Shown: in pieces, positions 1-6,542 of the stretch
Numbering within the stretch: position 1 is the stretch's first letter
Layout of the letters: every line of letters starts with the position of its first letter
Source: an uncultured Oscillospiraceae bacterium
GTDB taxonomy: Bacteria; Bacillota; Clostridia; Oscillospirales; Oscillospiraceae
Assembly: GCA_910587785.1 (NCBI GenBank)
Contig: CAJUOA010000085.1
Location: 1-14,664, forward strand
Length of the DNA: 14,664 nt
Reading direction: 5' to 3'
The notes under the pieces: generated by a model
The model's input: only the letters and a program-made list of their open reading frames with translations
What the model was told of the DNA's origin: nothing
The model's database searches: none
Made by a program: the position numbers and the translations under genes

Positions 1-99
1 CTTCATCCCGCTCTCCCTAACCGCTGACCCGCCCACACTTTCTACCGAAGCCTCTCTTTTGACATACTCTTTCAGTAATTCCTGCGGTGCTGCGTTCAT
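1..99 (-). CDS. N-terminal fragment of an unidentified ORF, possible IS transposase (cut by window edge)
   Basis: An ATG at 99-97 (minus strand) is preceded by AAGGAG with a 9-nt spacing, and the frame stays open for 33 codons to the edge of the window. The peptide begins MNAAPQELLKEYVKRE. A short charged helical start like this is compatible with IS256-type transposases. An IS256-like terminal sequence (179-196) lies about 80 bp upstream, which is where the left end of such an element would be. The 33 residues alone are not diagnostic, and I do not recognise the downstream part (VGGSAVRESGMK). It could instead be an unrelated gene. The ribosome binding site and open frame are seen; transposase identity is inferred from context only. 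Confidence 0.4.
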   Translation of the reverse strand, partial: MNAAPQELLKEYVKREASVESVGGSAVRESGMK

Positions 100-178
100 T
101 TTCTTCGACTCCTTCTTGAATTGGTTGTTATTTCCATTCTTGACTGAGTCGATCTCTTTTATTCTGTCAGAGTTTGTC

Positions 179-196
179 GTTTACACGGATTTTTAT
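179..196 (-). repeat. IS256-like terminal inverted-repeat core (left element)
   Basis: Read on the minus strand, into the element, this stretch is ATAAAAATCCGTGTAAAC. It shares the layout A-rich, four bases, GTGTAAA with the terminal sequence at 14105-14123 (AGAAAATTTTGTGTAAAAG, plus strand). In both cases the sequence points into an element whose putative transposase is on the minus strand. IS256-family ends commonly carry a TTTACAC-type core. The exact outer boundary and any target duplication could not be fixed. Confidence 0.4.
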
Positions 197-227
197 GGGG
201 TCTCACCCAGAGAGCTTTTGACAAGGA

Positions 228-260
228 TATTATTTCCGAGCTTAAAGCTCGGAAATAATA
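228..260. repeat. Perfect palindrome / hairpin A
   Basis: A 16-base arm (228-243, TATTATTTCCGAGCTT) and its perfect reverse complement (245-260) are separated by a single base, giving about a 14-bp stem with a 5-nt loop. The arm TATTATTTCCGA recurs, with one T/C change, in the hairpin at 322-354. No clear T-run follows on either strand, so a simple terminator is not the best reading. The stretch lies outside the putative IS end and beyond the GH3 terminator. Confidence 0.7.
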
Positions 261-275
261 CATTTGATGCAAGCC

Positions 276-313
276 GTTTTGCTCGCCGCTGTAAACAGCG
301 GCAACCGCAAAAC
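276..313. repeat. Compound hairpin B
   Basis: The inner stem GCCGCTG/CAGCGGC (285-291 with 296-302) closes a TAAA loop. The outer stem GTTTTGC/GCAAAAC (276-282 with 307-313) is separated from it by a small internal loop (2 and 4 nt). It sits midway between two related palindromes (228-260 and 322-354), so the three form one ordered array. Confidence 0.65.
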
Positions 314-321
314 ATGGCAAA

Positions 322-354
322 TATTACTTCCGACCTTTCGGTTCGGAAGTAATA
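322..354. repeat. Palindrome / hairpin C, related to hairpin A
   Basis: The arms TATTACTTCCGA (322-333) and TCGGAAGTAATA (343-354) are perfect complements. CC/GG (334-335 with 340-341) extends the stem with a one-base bulge, leaving a TTTC loop. The arm differs from that of hairpin A by one base (C for T), which would still allow G-U pairing between hairpins in RNA. This suggests a duplicated or co-evolving repeat unit. Confidence 0.65.
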
Positions 355-425
355 AATTTTCAAATACCATCTCTTTTCTTCAACACTTAATTCAGAATAA
401 AATTCTATTTCACCTTGAACAACAA

Positions 426-468
426 CTCACAGCATCAAGCGATGCTATACGCCGCTTGATGCTGTGAG
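426..468 (-). terminator. Probable terminator after the GH3 gene (possibly bidirectional)
   Basis: A perfect 16-bp stem (CTCACAGCATCAAGCG at 426-441 with its complement at 453-468) has an 11-nt loop. It starts 11 bp beyond the GH3 stop codon. On the minus strand it is followed by TTGTTGTT, a moderate U-rich tail. On the plus strand it is followed by CAATTTTT, a better tail, so it may stop transcription from both sides. Confidence 0.7.
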
Positions 469-479
469 TACAATTTTTA

Positions 480-2891
480 CTATTGGATTCTCAGAATCAG
501 CTCCAGCACCCGCCGGGCGCAGACTTCCAGGTCTCCGCGTGTGACCGCTCCCAGCTTCATGGTTTCCCGCACCCGCTCCGGATACCCGTTGGCCATCTTC
601 AGATCATTTCCGGCCAGTAATTCCTTGTAGTGCTCACCCCTTGTCCACCAGTCGGTCATAACCATGCCCGTGTAGCCCCACTCAGTGCGTAGAATATCCG
701 TCAGCAGTTCCCGGCTCTCGGAGGCCCGCCGTCCGTTGATAATATTGTAGGAGCTCATGATGGCCCAGGGCCGGGCCTCCCGGACGATGATCTCAAACGC
801 CCGCAGGTAGATCTCCCGCAGCGCCCGCTGGCTGAGGCGGGAATCGCTATTTTTCCGGTTCGTCTCCTTGTTGTTGCAGGCAAAATGCTTGACTGTGGCG
901 GCCACGCTCTGGGATTGAACCCCCCGGACCATTGCACTGGCCAACTTTCCTGTGAGCAGCGGATCCTCGGAGTAGTACTCAAAGTTACGTCCGCACAGGG
1001 GGCTGCGGTGGATGTTTACCGCCGGGGCCAGCCAGACAGAGATGTTGTTTTCCTTGACCTCCTCTGCTGCTGCCGCTCCCACCTCCGCTGTCAAAGCCTC
1101 ATCCCAAGTGGCCGCCAGCAGCGTGGCGCAGGGCCAGGCCGTGGTGCATACCCCTACCTCCGGACTCAGCCGCAGGCCCGCAGGGCCATCGGCAGTGGTG
1201 ATATCAGGCACGCCGTATTCCGGCAGATTGCCGATGCCAAAGGTGTTGGACACCCCCACATTGGGCTGGCCGCCCAGGAGGTGGATGAGTTCCTCATCGC
1301 CAAGCTGGGCCATGAATTCGTCCAGAGACAGCTTTCCCTCCGCCACGGCGGACAGGGGCTGCGCGCCGTTCGGATACGGCTCTGTCAGCATCCAGCGCTC
1401 CCGGCCTCGGGTGGCTGGAGCCACCGCCTCCGCCTGGGCAGCGGTGAGGGGCTGGAGCAGATTGGCGTCTGTATCCACCGCCGGGGCGGCGGGCAGGGTC
1501 TCATAGCTCCCGTCGGCCAGCAGGCGCTTAGCCAGGTGGGAGGGCGCCAGGCTGGCACTAAGTTGGCTGACCACCCGGGTCTCCGCCTGCTCGTAGGTAT
1601 ACGCCAGCTCCGCCGCGTCCCGGACGGAGGTCCCCAGGCAGAATTTGTAGGTCCCCTTCTCCAGCACCCAGGCACTGGAGGCGATCCTCCCCAGATCATC
1701 AAAGCAGGCCATATCCGAAACGGCAAATGTCAGCTCCACCGTCTCGCTTTCGCCGGGAGCCAGAAGTTCCGTCTTCCGGAACGCCGCCAGATGGCGTAAG
1801 GGTTTCTGCAATTTCCCCTGGGGCGGACAGAAATAGAGCTGCACCACCTCTTTGCCCGCAGTCCCGCCAGTGTTAGTCACACGGACAGAAACGCGGATAA
1901 GACCGCTCTCCTCCCCGGCGCTGACAGCTTCCAGAGAAAAGCTGGTGTAGCTCAGGCCAAAGCCGAAGGGATAGCACACCTTTTCCGCCGCGCCGGGCAG
2001 GGTCTCAAAGTACCGGTAGCCCACATAAATATCCTCAGTATAGTCAACATAGAGGGGAGAGTCGTGGAAATGTTCCGTGGAGGGATAATCCGACAGATCC
2101 CGTGCAAAGGTATCCGGCAGCTTCCCGCAGGGGGTGGCCCCGCCGGTCAGGAGGTCCGCTATCGCCGCGCCGCCCTCCATACCGCCCTGGTATGCCAGCA
2201 GAGCGGCGGAGATACGGGTATCCTCCTTGAACCAGGAGACGTCCACCACGCCGCCCACATTAAACACCACGGCCACCCTGTCAAAGGCCCCGCAGACCCG
2301 GTCCACCATCGCTTTTTCTGCATCGGTCAGATAGAAATCCCCCCTGGGGAATATAGCCTTCGCCTTCTGAGGCATGCACAGCTCGTTGGGCCAGGGGTAA
2401 TCCGGCTCCAGATAGAAGGACGGCTCCCGGTCCCAGCCCTCGCCGGAGAAGCGGCTGAGGACGACGACCGCTACATCGGATTCCGCCCTGGCCTGGGCGG
2501 TGAGCGCCTCCGGCAGCTCCGGCTCGGCCATCAGGCCAGGGACGTCTCCGGCGGCGTACTGCCCAGATACATACGCCCGGTAAAAGTCCGACAGCGGTTC
2601 GTAAAGGGGAACGCCCGCCTCTTTCAAACCATCGTAGAGATTCTTCACATAGGCCACAGTCACATCGCCGCTGCCGCCTCCGCCCTTCACGTAGTCAAAG
2701 CTGCCCTTGCCAAACAGCGCCACCCGCGTACCGGAAGCCAGCGGGAGCAGGGGACCGTCATTTTTCAGCAGCACCATGCCCTCCCGGGCCGCCCGGCGGG
2801 AGAGGGCGGTATGGGCAGGGCTGGCCGTGACGCGCCTCTTGCCGTCCAGAGGCAGATTGGGCTGGTAAATTGCCCGGGTCCATTTTTTCAT
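480..2891 (-). CDS. Domain-swapped glycoside hydrolase family 3 beta-glucosidase
   Basis: This 803-residue protein would hydrolyse terminal beta-linked glucose (or a related sugar) from imported oligosaccharides. The domain order is swapped relative to ordinary GH3 enzymes. The GH3 C-terminal-type alpha/beta domain comes first (about 30-315, with GEGWDRE at 150-156, whose Glu151 is a candidate acid/base). A fibronectin-III-like domain follows (about 320-430), and the catalytic N-terminal-type barrel is last (about 515-803). The barrel contains the substrate-binding KHFACNN (Lys668-His669) and TDWW with the likely nucleophile Asp747. This order is known in beta-glucosidases of Ruminococcus albus and Butyrivibrio. 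There is no signal peptide, so it is probably cytoplasmic. The ATG is preceded by AAGGAGG with 9-nt spacing. It is the last gene of the transport operon but seems to have its own promoter (2927-2955). Exact substrate and linkage are not determinable here. Confidence 0.93.
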   Translation of the reverse strand: MKKWTRAIYQPNLPLDGKRRVTASPAHTALSRRAAREGMVLLKNDGPLLPLASGTRVALFGKGSFDYVKGGGGSGDVTVAYVKNLYDGLKEAGVPLYEPLSDFYRAYVSGQYAAGDVPGLMAEPELPEALTAQARAESDVAVVVLSRFSGEGWDREPSFYLEPDYPWPNELCMPQKAKAIFPRGDFYLTDAEKAMVDRVCGAFDRVAVVFNVGGVVDVSWFKEDTRISAALLAYQGGMEGGAAIADLLTGGATPCGKLPDTFARDLSDYPSTEHFHDSPLYVDYTEDIYVGYRYFETLPGAAEKVCYPFGFGLSYTSFSLEAVSAGEESGLIRVSVRVTNTGGTAGKEVVQLYFCPPQGKLQKPLRHLAAFRKTELLAPGESETVELTFAVSDMACFDDLGRIASSAWVLEKGTYKFCLGTSVRDAAELAYTYEQAETRVVSQLSASLAPSHLAKRLLADGSYETLPAAPAVDTDANLLQPLTAAQAEAVAPATRGRERWMLTEPYPNGAQPLSAVAEGKLSLDEFMAQLGDEELIHLLGGQPNVGVSNTFGIGNLPEYGVPDITTADGPAGLRLSPEVGVCTTAWPCATLLAATWDEALTAEVGAAAAEEVKENNISVWLAPAVNIHRSPLCGRNFEYYSEDPLLTGKLASAMVRGVQSQSVAATVKHFACNNKETNRKNSDSRLSQRALREIYLRAFEIIVREARPWAIMSSYNIINGRRASESRELLTDILRTEWGYTGMVMTDWWTRGEHYKELLAGNDLKMANGYPERVRETMKLGAVTRGDLEVCARRVLELILRIQ

Positions 2892-2926
2892 AATCCTATT
2901 CCTCCTTAAAAATTTTTGCTGTATCC

Positions 2927-2955
2927 AGTATACAAGAAGAGCACCGCCCTTGCAA
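2927..2955 (-). promoter_or_regulatory. Candidate promoter of the GH3 gene
   Basis: On the minus strand, TTGCAA (2955-2950) and TATACT (2932-2927) are separated by exactly 17 bp. The -10 matches 5 of 6 and the -35 matches 4 of 6 of the sigma-A consensus. Transcription would start near 2920, giving a leader of about 29 nt. The promoter lies largely inside the hairpin at 2938-2970. Its -10 overlaps the 11-bp sequence GTATACAAGAA (2928-2938, plus strand) that also occurs at 6384-6394 in the solute-binding protein promoter. Confidence 0.5.
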
Positions 2956-2970
2956 GAGGGACGGTGCTCT
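2938..2970 (-). terminator. Hairpin after the second permease gene (weak terminator or attenuator)
   Basis: A 9-bp outer stem (AGAGCACCG at 2938-2946, CGGTGCTCT at 2962-2970) continues, after one mismatch, into four more pairs closing a GCAAG loop. It begins 8 bp after the permease stop codon. On the minus strand the tail is TCTTGT, which is U-rich but short, so partial rather than full termination is likely. The loop side carries the -35 of the candidate GH3 promoter. Confidence 0.5.
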
Positions 2971-2977
2971 CCCCGAA

Positions 2978-3820
2978 TTATTCCTTCACGCCGCCGAGGG
3001 TAACGCCCTCCACGATGAATTTGGACAAGAACAGATAGACGATAATGATCGGTACGATAGCGATGGTGATCATCATATAGATCTTGCCCATATCGAAGTT
3101 CATGTAGTCCGCGCCCCGGAGGGTGGCAATCATGATAGGCAAGGTCTGCTTGTTCTTGGAGGTAATGACCAGGGCGGGGATGAAGTAGTTGTTCCAGGAG
3201 CCTACGAAGGTGAAGATGGCCTGCACCGCGATGGCCGGCTTCATGATGGGCATCACGATCCGGTTGAAGGTGCCGAACTCCCCGGAGCCGTCGATCCGCG
3301 CCGCCTCGATCAGTTCCTTGGGCAGGGAGGACTGCATATAGCTGTGCATGAAGTAGAACACAGAGGGCGAGGCCACGGAGGGCAGGATCAAAGGAAGCAG
3401 AGAGTCGTCCATACCCATATTGGTGATCAGCCGCAGGAAGCCCAGCGCCGTCACCTGGGTGGGCATGACCAGGATAGCCATGATGAAGGTGAAAGCCGCG
3501 TGCTTGAGCTTGAAGTCATAGGCATAGATGCCGTAGGCCGTCAGCGCGGAGAAGTAGGTCACGATAGCCGCACAGCAGCCGGAAACAATCAGGCTGTTCT
3601 GAATGCCCTTCACGATGGGGATGGCCGGGTCGTTGAGGACGTTCATCAGGTTTGTGATCAGACTGGAGCCCGGCAACGCGGAGAATCCCAGCTGAAGCTG
3701 CGCGTGGGAGCGGGTGGCGTTGATGATAAGGATATAGAAGAAGAACAGGCACATGAACGCCAGGATAATCAGTACCGCATGGGCCAGAATCGTCCGTCCG
3801 CTGGATTTCTTGTTCTGCAT
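2978..3820 (-). CDS. Carbohydrate ABC transporter permease, MalG type
   Basis: At 280 residues this has the usual length for the MalG/LacG-like inner-membrane permease that pairs with a MalF-like partner. About six hydrophobic segments are visible (first near 11-34, last near 245-267). The cytoplasmic EAA loop is at about 172-195 (EAARIDGSGEFGTFNRIVMP), which docks onto the transport ATPase. The C-terminus GVTLGGVKE is typical of this subfamily. The ATG shares one base with the TAA of the upstream permease gene (TAATG), with AAGGGGG 9 nt before it, so the two are translationally coupled. Substrate is inferred from neighbours: beta-gluco-oligosaccharides. Confidence 0.93.
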   Translation of the reverse strand: MQNKKSSGRTILAHAVLIILAFMCLFFFYILIINATRSHAQLQLGFSALPGSSLITNLMNVLNDPAIPIVKGIQNSLIVSGCCAAIVTYFSALTAYGIYAYDFKLKHAAFTFIMAILVMPTQVTALGFLRLITNMGMDDSLLPLILPSVASPSVFYFMHSYMQSSLPKELIEAARIDGSGEFGTFNRIVMPIMKPAIAVQAIFTFVGSWNNYFIPALVITSKNKQTLPIMIATLRGADYMNFDMGKIYMMITIAIVPIIIVYLFLSKFIVEGVTLGGVKE

Positions 3821-4788
3821 TACGCGTTGCCCCCTTTCTTTGCCGCGTTTCTCGCGCGTTTTGCCGCAAACTTGGAGCCGTCAGGGTCGGGATCGGTGTT
3901 CATCTTGAAGACAATCCAGCACAGCGCGCCGCTGATGATAAAGAGGAACACGGACAGCGCACCGGCCATGCCGTAGTTCTTGGCCTGGAGGTGGTTGTTC
4001 AGGTACATGATGAGCGTCATGGTGGTCCGGTCTGGCGCACCCTGGCCGCCGGTAAGGATCTGGGGCACGTCGAACATCTGGAGGCCGCCGATGAGAGAGG
4101 TAATCAAAGTGTAGGTCAGCAGGGGCTTGATCTGGGGCAGGGTAATCTTGAAGAACTTCTGGATATGGGTACAGCCGTCCAGCTCCGCCGCCTCAAAAAT
4201 GGAGGGATTGATGCCCATGATGGCCGCCATCAGCATGATGGTGGTGTTGCCGAACCACATGAGGAAGTTCATCAGCGCCACCAGCGTCCGGGCGCCGAAG
4301 GTGGACTCCATAAACCGGATGGCCTCGCCAATCACACCCATGCTGAGGAGGATGTTGTTGACAGGGCCGGAGTTGGAGAACATGGCGAAAAACAGCATGG
4401 CAAAGGCGGAGGCCATGATGAGGTTGGGCAGATAGATGACCACCTTGAAAAACTGCTTGCCATGGATTTTCAGCCGGGCGTCGGTGAACCAGGACGCCAG
4501 CACCAGGGCCACCACGATCTGGGGGATAAAGCCCAGAATCCACATGACAAAGGTATTCCAGGCGTACTTGGGCAGGTCGGCGGCCAGCATCTCCGCGTAG
4601 TTGGCGAAGCCCACCCAGTTGGGGCCAATGGCCTTCAGGCCGGAGTAGTAGTACTCATAAAAGCTGTTGCGGATGGTATCCACCAGCGGGATCACGGAAA
4701 AGATGGCGTAGGTCAGGAAGAAGGGCAGGATAAATATGTAGCCCCACTTGGCATAACTGACGCTTTTAATTTTTTTCTCGTTGGGCAC
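3820..4788 (-). CDS. Carbohydrate ABC transporter permease, MalF/UgpA type
   Basis: This 322-residue membrane protein has about six hydrophobic segments (near 16-37, 80-100, 113-135, 165-190, 223-240 and 275-296). Its EAA loop is EAAELDGCTHIQKFFKITLP at 199-218. It forms the heterodimeric channel with the downstream permease. The start is a GTG (4788-4786), supported by a GGGGGAG site 5 nt upstream; no suitable ATG lies nearby. The C-terminal tail is lysine- and arginine-rich. A 97-bp gap containing a stem-loop separates it from the solute-binding gene. No ATP-binding subunit is encoded in this window, so a shared MsmX/MalK-type ATPase elsewhere is presumed. Confidence 0.93.
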   Translation of the reverse strand: MPNEKKIKSVSYAKWGYIFILPFFLTYAIFSVIPLVDTIRNSFYEYYYSGLKAIGPNWVGFANYAEMLAADLPKYAWNTFVMWILGFIPQIVVALVLASWFTDARLKIHGKQFFKVVIYLPNLIMASAFAMLFFAMFSNSGPVNNILLSMGVIGEAIRFMESTFGARTLVALMNFLMWFGNTTIMLMAAIMGINPSIFEAAELDGCTHIQKFFKITLPQIKPLLTYTLITSLIGGLQMFDVPQILTGGQGAPDRTTMTLIMYLNNHLQAKNYGMAGALSVFLFIISGALCWIVFKMNTDPDPDGSKFAAKRARNAAKKGGNA

Positions 4789-4835
4789 AAAAGCTCCCCC
4801 TTTACAGAATCTGCTTTCCGGGAATCAATCCCGTT

Positions 4836-4857
4836 CCCGCTATCCCGGAATAGCGGG
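4836..4857 (-). other. Intercistronic stem-loop between binding-protein and permease genes
   Basis: A perfect 8-bp stem (CCCGCTAT at 4836-4843 with ATAGCGGG at 4850-4857) has a 6-nt loop. It has no T-run on the minus strand, so it is not a standard terminator. Such stem-loops between solute-binding and permease genes are known to protect the upstream mRNA and lower downstream expression. That role is inferred here and would fit the need for more binding protein than permease. Confidence 0.5.
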
Positions 4858-4885
4858 CGCGCCCGCCCCTCGATAAATCTCTTGA

Positions 4886-6307
4886 TTACTCGGGCCAGCG
4901 CACGCCGCCGCTCTTCAGCTCGGGATAGCGCTCGCCGATGGCCGTCTCGAAGTTGGCCTTGGCCTTCTCCAGGTCGATCTTGCCGTTGAAGTAGTCGCCG
5001 AAGGTGTTCTGGAACTCCTCGGTACAGCCCTGGTCGTAGGGGGAGACGTTGGCCAGACTGATGCTGGCGGCGGCGTCAGAGAGGACGCCGATGTAGTTCT
5101 GCCCGCCCAGCAGGTCGATGCCGAAGTCGGGGGATTGGGCCAACTCCTCCATCAGGGGCTGGTCGTTGCTCATTTCACCGTTGTTCACGGCCAGGCTGCG
5201 CAGGATGTCCCGGTCGGAGGTCATCTTCAGCATGATGTCCTTGACCTGGGAGACGTTGTCGGTGCCGTTGGCGGCAATGAGCCAGGTGCCGCCCCAGTAG
5301 AAGCCCTGGGGGCTGGGGCAGACGGCCCAGTCCTGAGCGGCGTTGGTGCCCTCCACATTGGGCTTAATGCACACGTCCAGGCCCCAGGCGGGGAGGAAGA
5401 AGCAGAAGACCTTGGAGTCGGGGCCCATGTCCTTGTTCCACTCGTCGATCCACTGGCCGGGGACGTTGTTGTTGATGCCCTCCTGGGTGTCCTTCATGGA
5501 GCGCTCCACCCAGTTCATCATGTTCTGATCCACCACCACGGTATTGCCGTCCACCCAAGGGGCGGACACGTTGTTGGAGTACACGCGGTAAGTGTCGGCC
5601 CGGCCGGAGTACATATAGTAGCCGCCTGCCTTCATCTTCTCGGCGGTCTCGTAGAACTTATCCCAGTCGGCCACAGCGGCGGCGACGGTCTCGGGATCAT
5701 CGGTACCCAGAACGGCCTGGGCGATAGAGCGGCGGTAGACCAGCATACCGGGGGTGGCCTGGTAGCTCAGACCGCGGATCTCGCCGTCGGCGGTGGTCAC
5801 GGCCTCCAGGGTGTACTTGTACTGGTTAGGCACGTCCGCCGCAGTGATGCCCAGCTGGGAGATGGGCAGAGCCACATTCACATCGGGATCAATGTACTTC
5901 AGGGCATAGTCGGCCTCCACCAGGAACATATCGATCTTCTCATCGGCGGGGGCGGATGCCTGCTTGGACAGAGCCTCGTCCAGCTTCTGCTGGTAAACGC
6001 CGTCCTGGTTGGGGTTGACGATCCAATGGACCTCGGTGCCGTCCTTCAGGTAGGTGATGGACTTGTCGTTGGAGAGCTTCTCCACCTCGGGGTAGTTGGC
6101 GTTGAACTTCTCCTGGAACTCCTGGTTCCACACATAGATGTTGAGGACCTTGCCGCCGTCGTTGGCTTCGCCGGATGCTCCGGGGGCGTCACCCTTATCA
6201 GCGGAACCCTGGCCGCCTCCGGCACCGCTGCCGCCGCAGCCGCTGAGAAGTCCAAGGACCATCAACGCCGCAAGTGCAAGACATAATACTTTCCTCTTCA
6301 TAACCAT
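4886..6307 (-). CDS. Extracellular sugar-binding lipoprotein of an ABC transporter
   Basis: This 473-residue family 1-type solute-binding protein captures oligosaccharides outside the membrane. A lipoprotein signal peptide is clear: basic MVMKRK, a hydrophobic run, then LSGC with the lipidated Cys at residue 24. A Gly/Ser-rich linker follows (about 25-50) and then the mature domain (VLNIYVWNQEFQEKF near 54-68). Length is normal for carbohydrate-binding members. The chosen ATG has AGGAGG 5 nt upstream; the ATG two codons later is also possible. A short hairpin (CGGTC/GACCG, 6334-6346) lies in the leader. It is the first gene of the leftward transport operon and diverges from the AraC gene. The ligand is inferred, not readable from sequence. 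Confidence 0.93.
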   Translation of the reverse strand: MVMKRKVLCLALAALMVLGLLSGCGGSGAGGGQGSADKGDAPGASGEANDGGKVLNIYVWNQEFQEKFNANYPEVEKLSNDKSITYLKDGTEVHWIVNPNQDGVYQQKLDEALSKQASAPADEKIDMFLVEADYALKYIDPDVNVALPISQLGITAADVPNQYKYTLEAVTTADGEIRGLSYQATPGMLVYRRSIAQAVLGTDDPETVAAAVADWDKFYETAEKMKAGGYYMYSGRADTYRVYSNNVSAPWVDGNTVVVDQNMMNWVERSMKDTQEGINNNVPGQWIDEWNKDMGPDSKVFCFFLPAWGLDVCIKPNVEGTNAAQDWAVCPSPQGFYWGGTWLIAANGTDNVSQVKDIMLKMTSDRDILRSLAVNNGEMSNDQPLMEELAQSPDFGIDLLGGQNYIGVLSDAAASISLANVSPYDQGCTEEFQNTFGDYFNGKIDLEKAKANFETAIGERYPELKSGGVRWPE

Positions 6308-6359
6308 TGTCTCCTCCTGTTTTCGTTTTGATACGGTCTATGACCGCTAGGATGCCTTA

Positions 6360-6388
6360 ATTATAGGGATGCGCCCGGCTGTTGTATA
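6360..6388 (-). promoter_or_regulatory. Candidate promoter of the transport operon
   Basis: On the minus strand a perfect -10 TATAAT (6365-6360) is preceded, 17 bp upstream, by TATACA (6388-6383; 4 of 6 to consensus). Transcription would start near 6353, giving a leader of about 45 nt. The -35 lies within TTGTATACAA (6382-6391), a perfect 10-bp palindrome that overlaps the GTATACAAGAA motif shared with the GH3 promoter. The weak -35 suggests dependence on an activator, and the AraC protein encoded next door is the obvious candidate. Confidence 0.55.
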
Positions 6389-6404
6389 CAAGAATACACA
6401 AATA

Positions 6405-6501
6405 AATGTCAGATTTCTACCAAGTTTTCAGAGGATATGAAAAATTTGCCAGATAAATTTCTCGCCCAAATGCCTGCTCCCTCTTGCCTGAATGTCAGAT
6501 T
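6405..6501 (+). repeat. 11-bp direct repeat pair in the divergent control region
   Basis: AATGTCAGATT occurs exactly at 6405-6415 and again at 6491-6501, 86 bp apart and in the same orientation. The first copy lies about 52-62 bp upstream of the predicted start of the transport operon, a normal activator position. The second lies between the -35 and -10 of the candidate araC promoter, a position suited to autorepression. AraC-family proteins often bind such direct repeats. Function is inferred. Confidence 0.45.
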
Positions 6502-6512
6502 CATGCTATATT
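6484..6512 (+). promoter_or_regulatory. Candidate promoter of the AraC-family gene
   Basis: TTGCCT (6484-6489) and TATATT (6507-6512) are spaced by 17 bp, with a TG extension (TGC) just before the -10. Transcription would start near 6519, about 24 nt ahead of the ATG at 6543. This placement argues against the more upstream in-frame ATG at 6492. Confidence 0.5.
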
Positions 6513-6542
6513 TTTAACAAACTAGTTGAAGGAGGCTCGTAT

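Noticed and set aside
228..354. A CRISPR array or integron attC site
   Set aside because: The units are palindromes with unequal centres, not identical direct repeats with spacers of constant length, and no integrase or cas gene is present.
59..467. Two short plus-strand open frames (59-352 and 264-467) in the left gene-free region
   Set aside because: They run through the IS-like end and the hairpin array, have no convincing ribosome binding site and no recognisable domain.
3991..4989. A 332-codon plus-strand frame opposite the MalF-type permease
   Set aside because: His/Gly/Gln-rich shadow of the permease coding strand; it runs across the gap into the next gene without any recognisable motif.
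5135..6286. A 383-codon plus-strand frame opposite the solute-binding protein
   Set aside because: Glycine/valine/histidine-rich shadow of a well-supported lipoprotein gene, with no ribosome binding site evidence and no domain.
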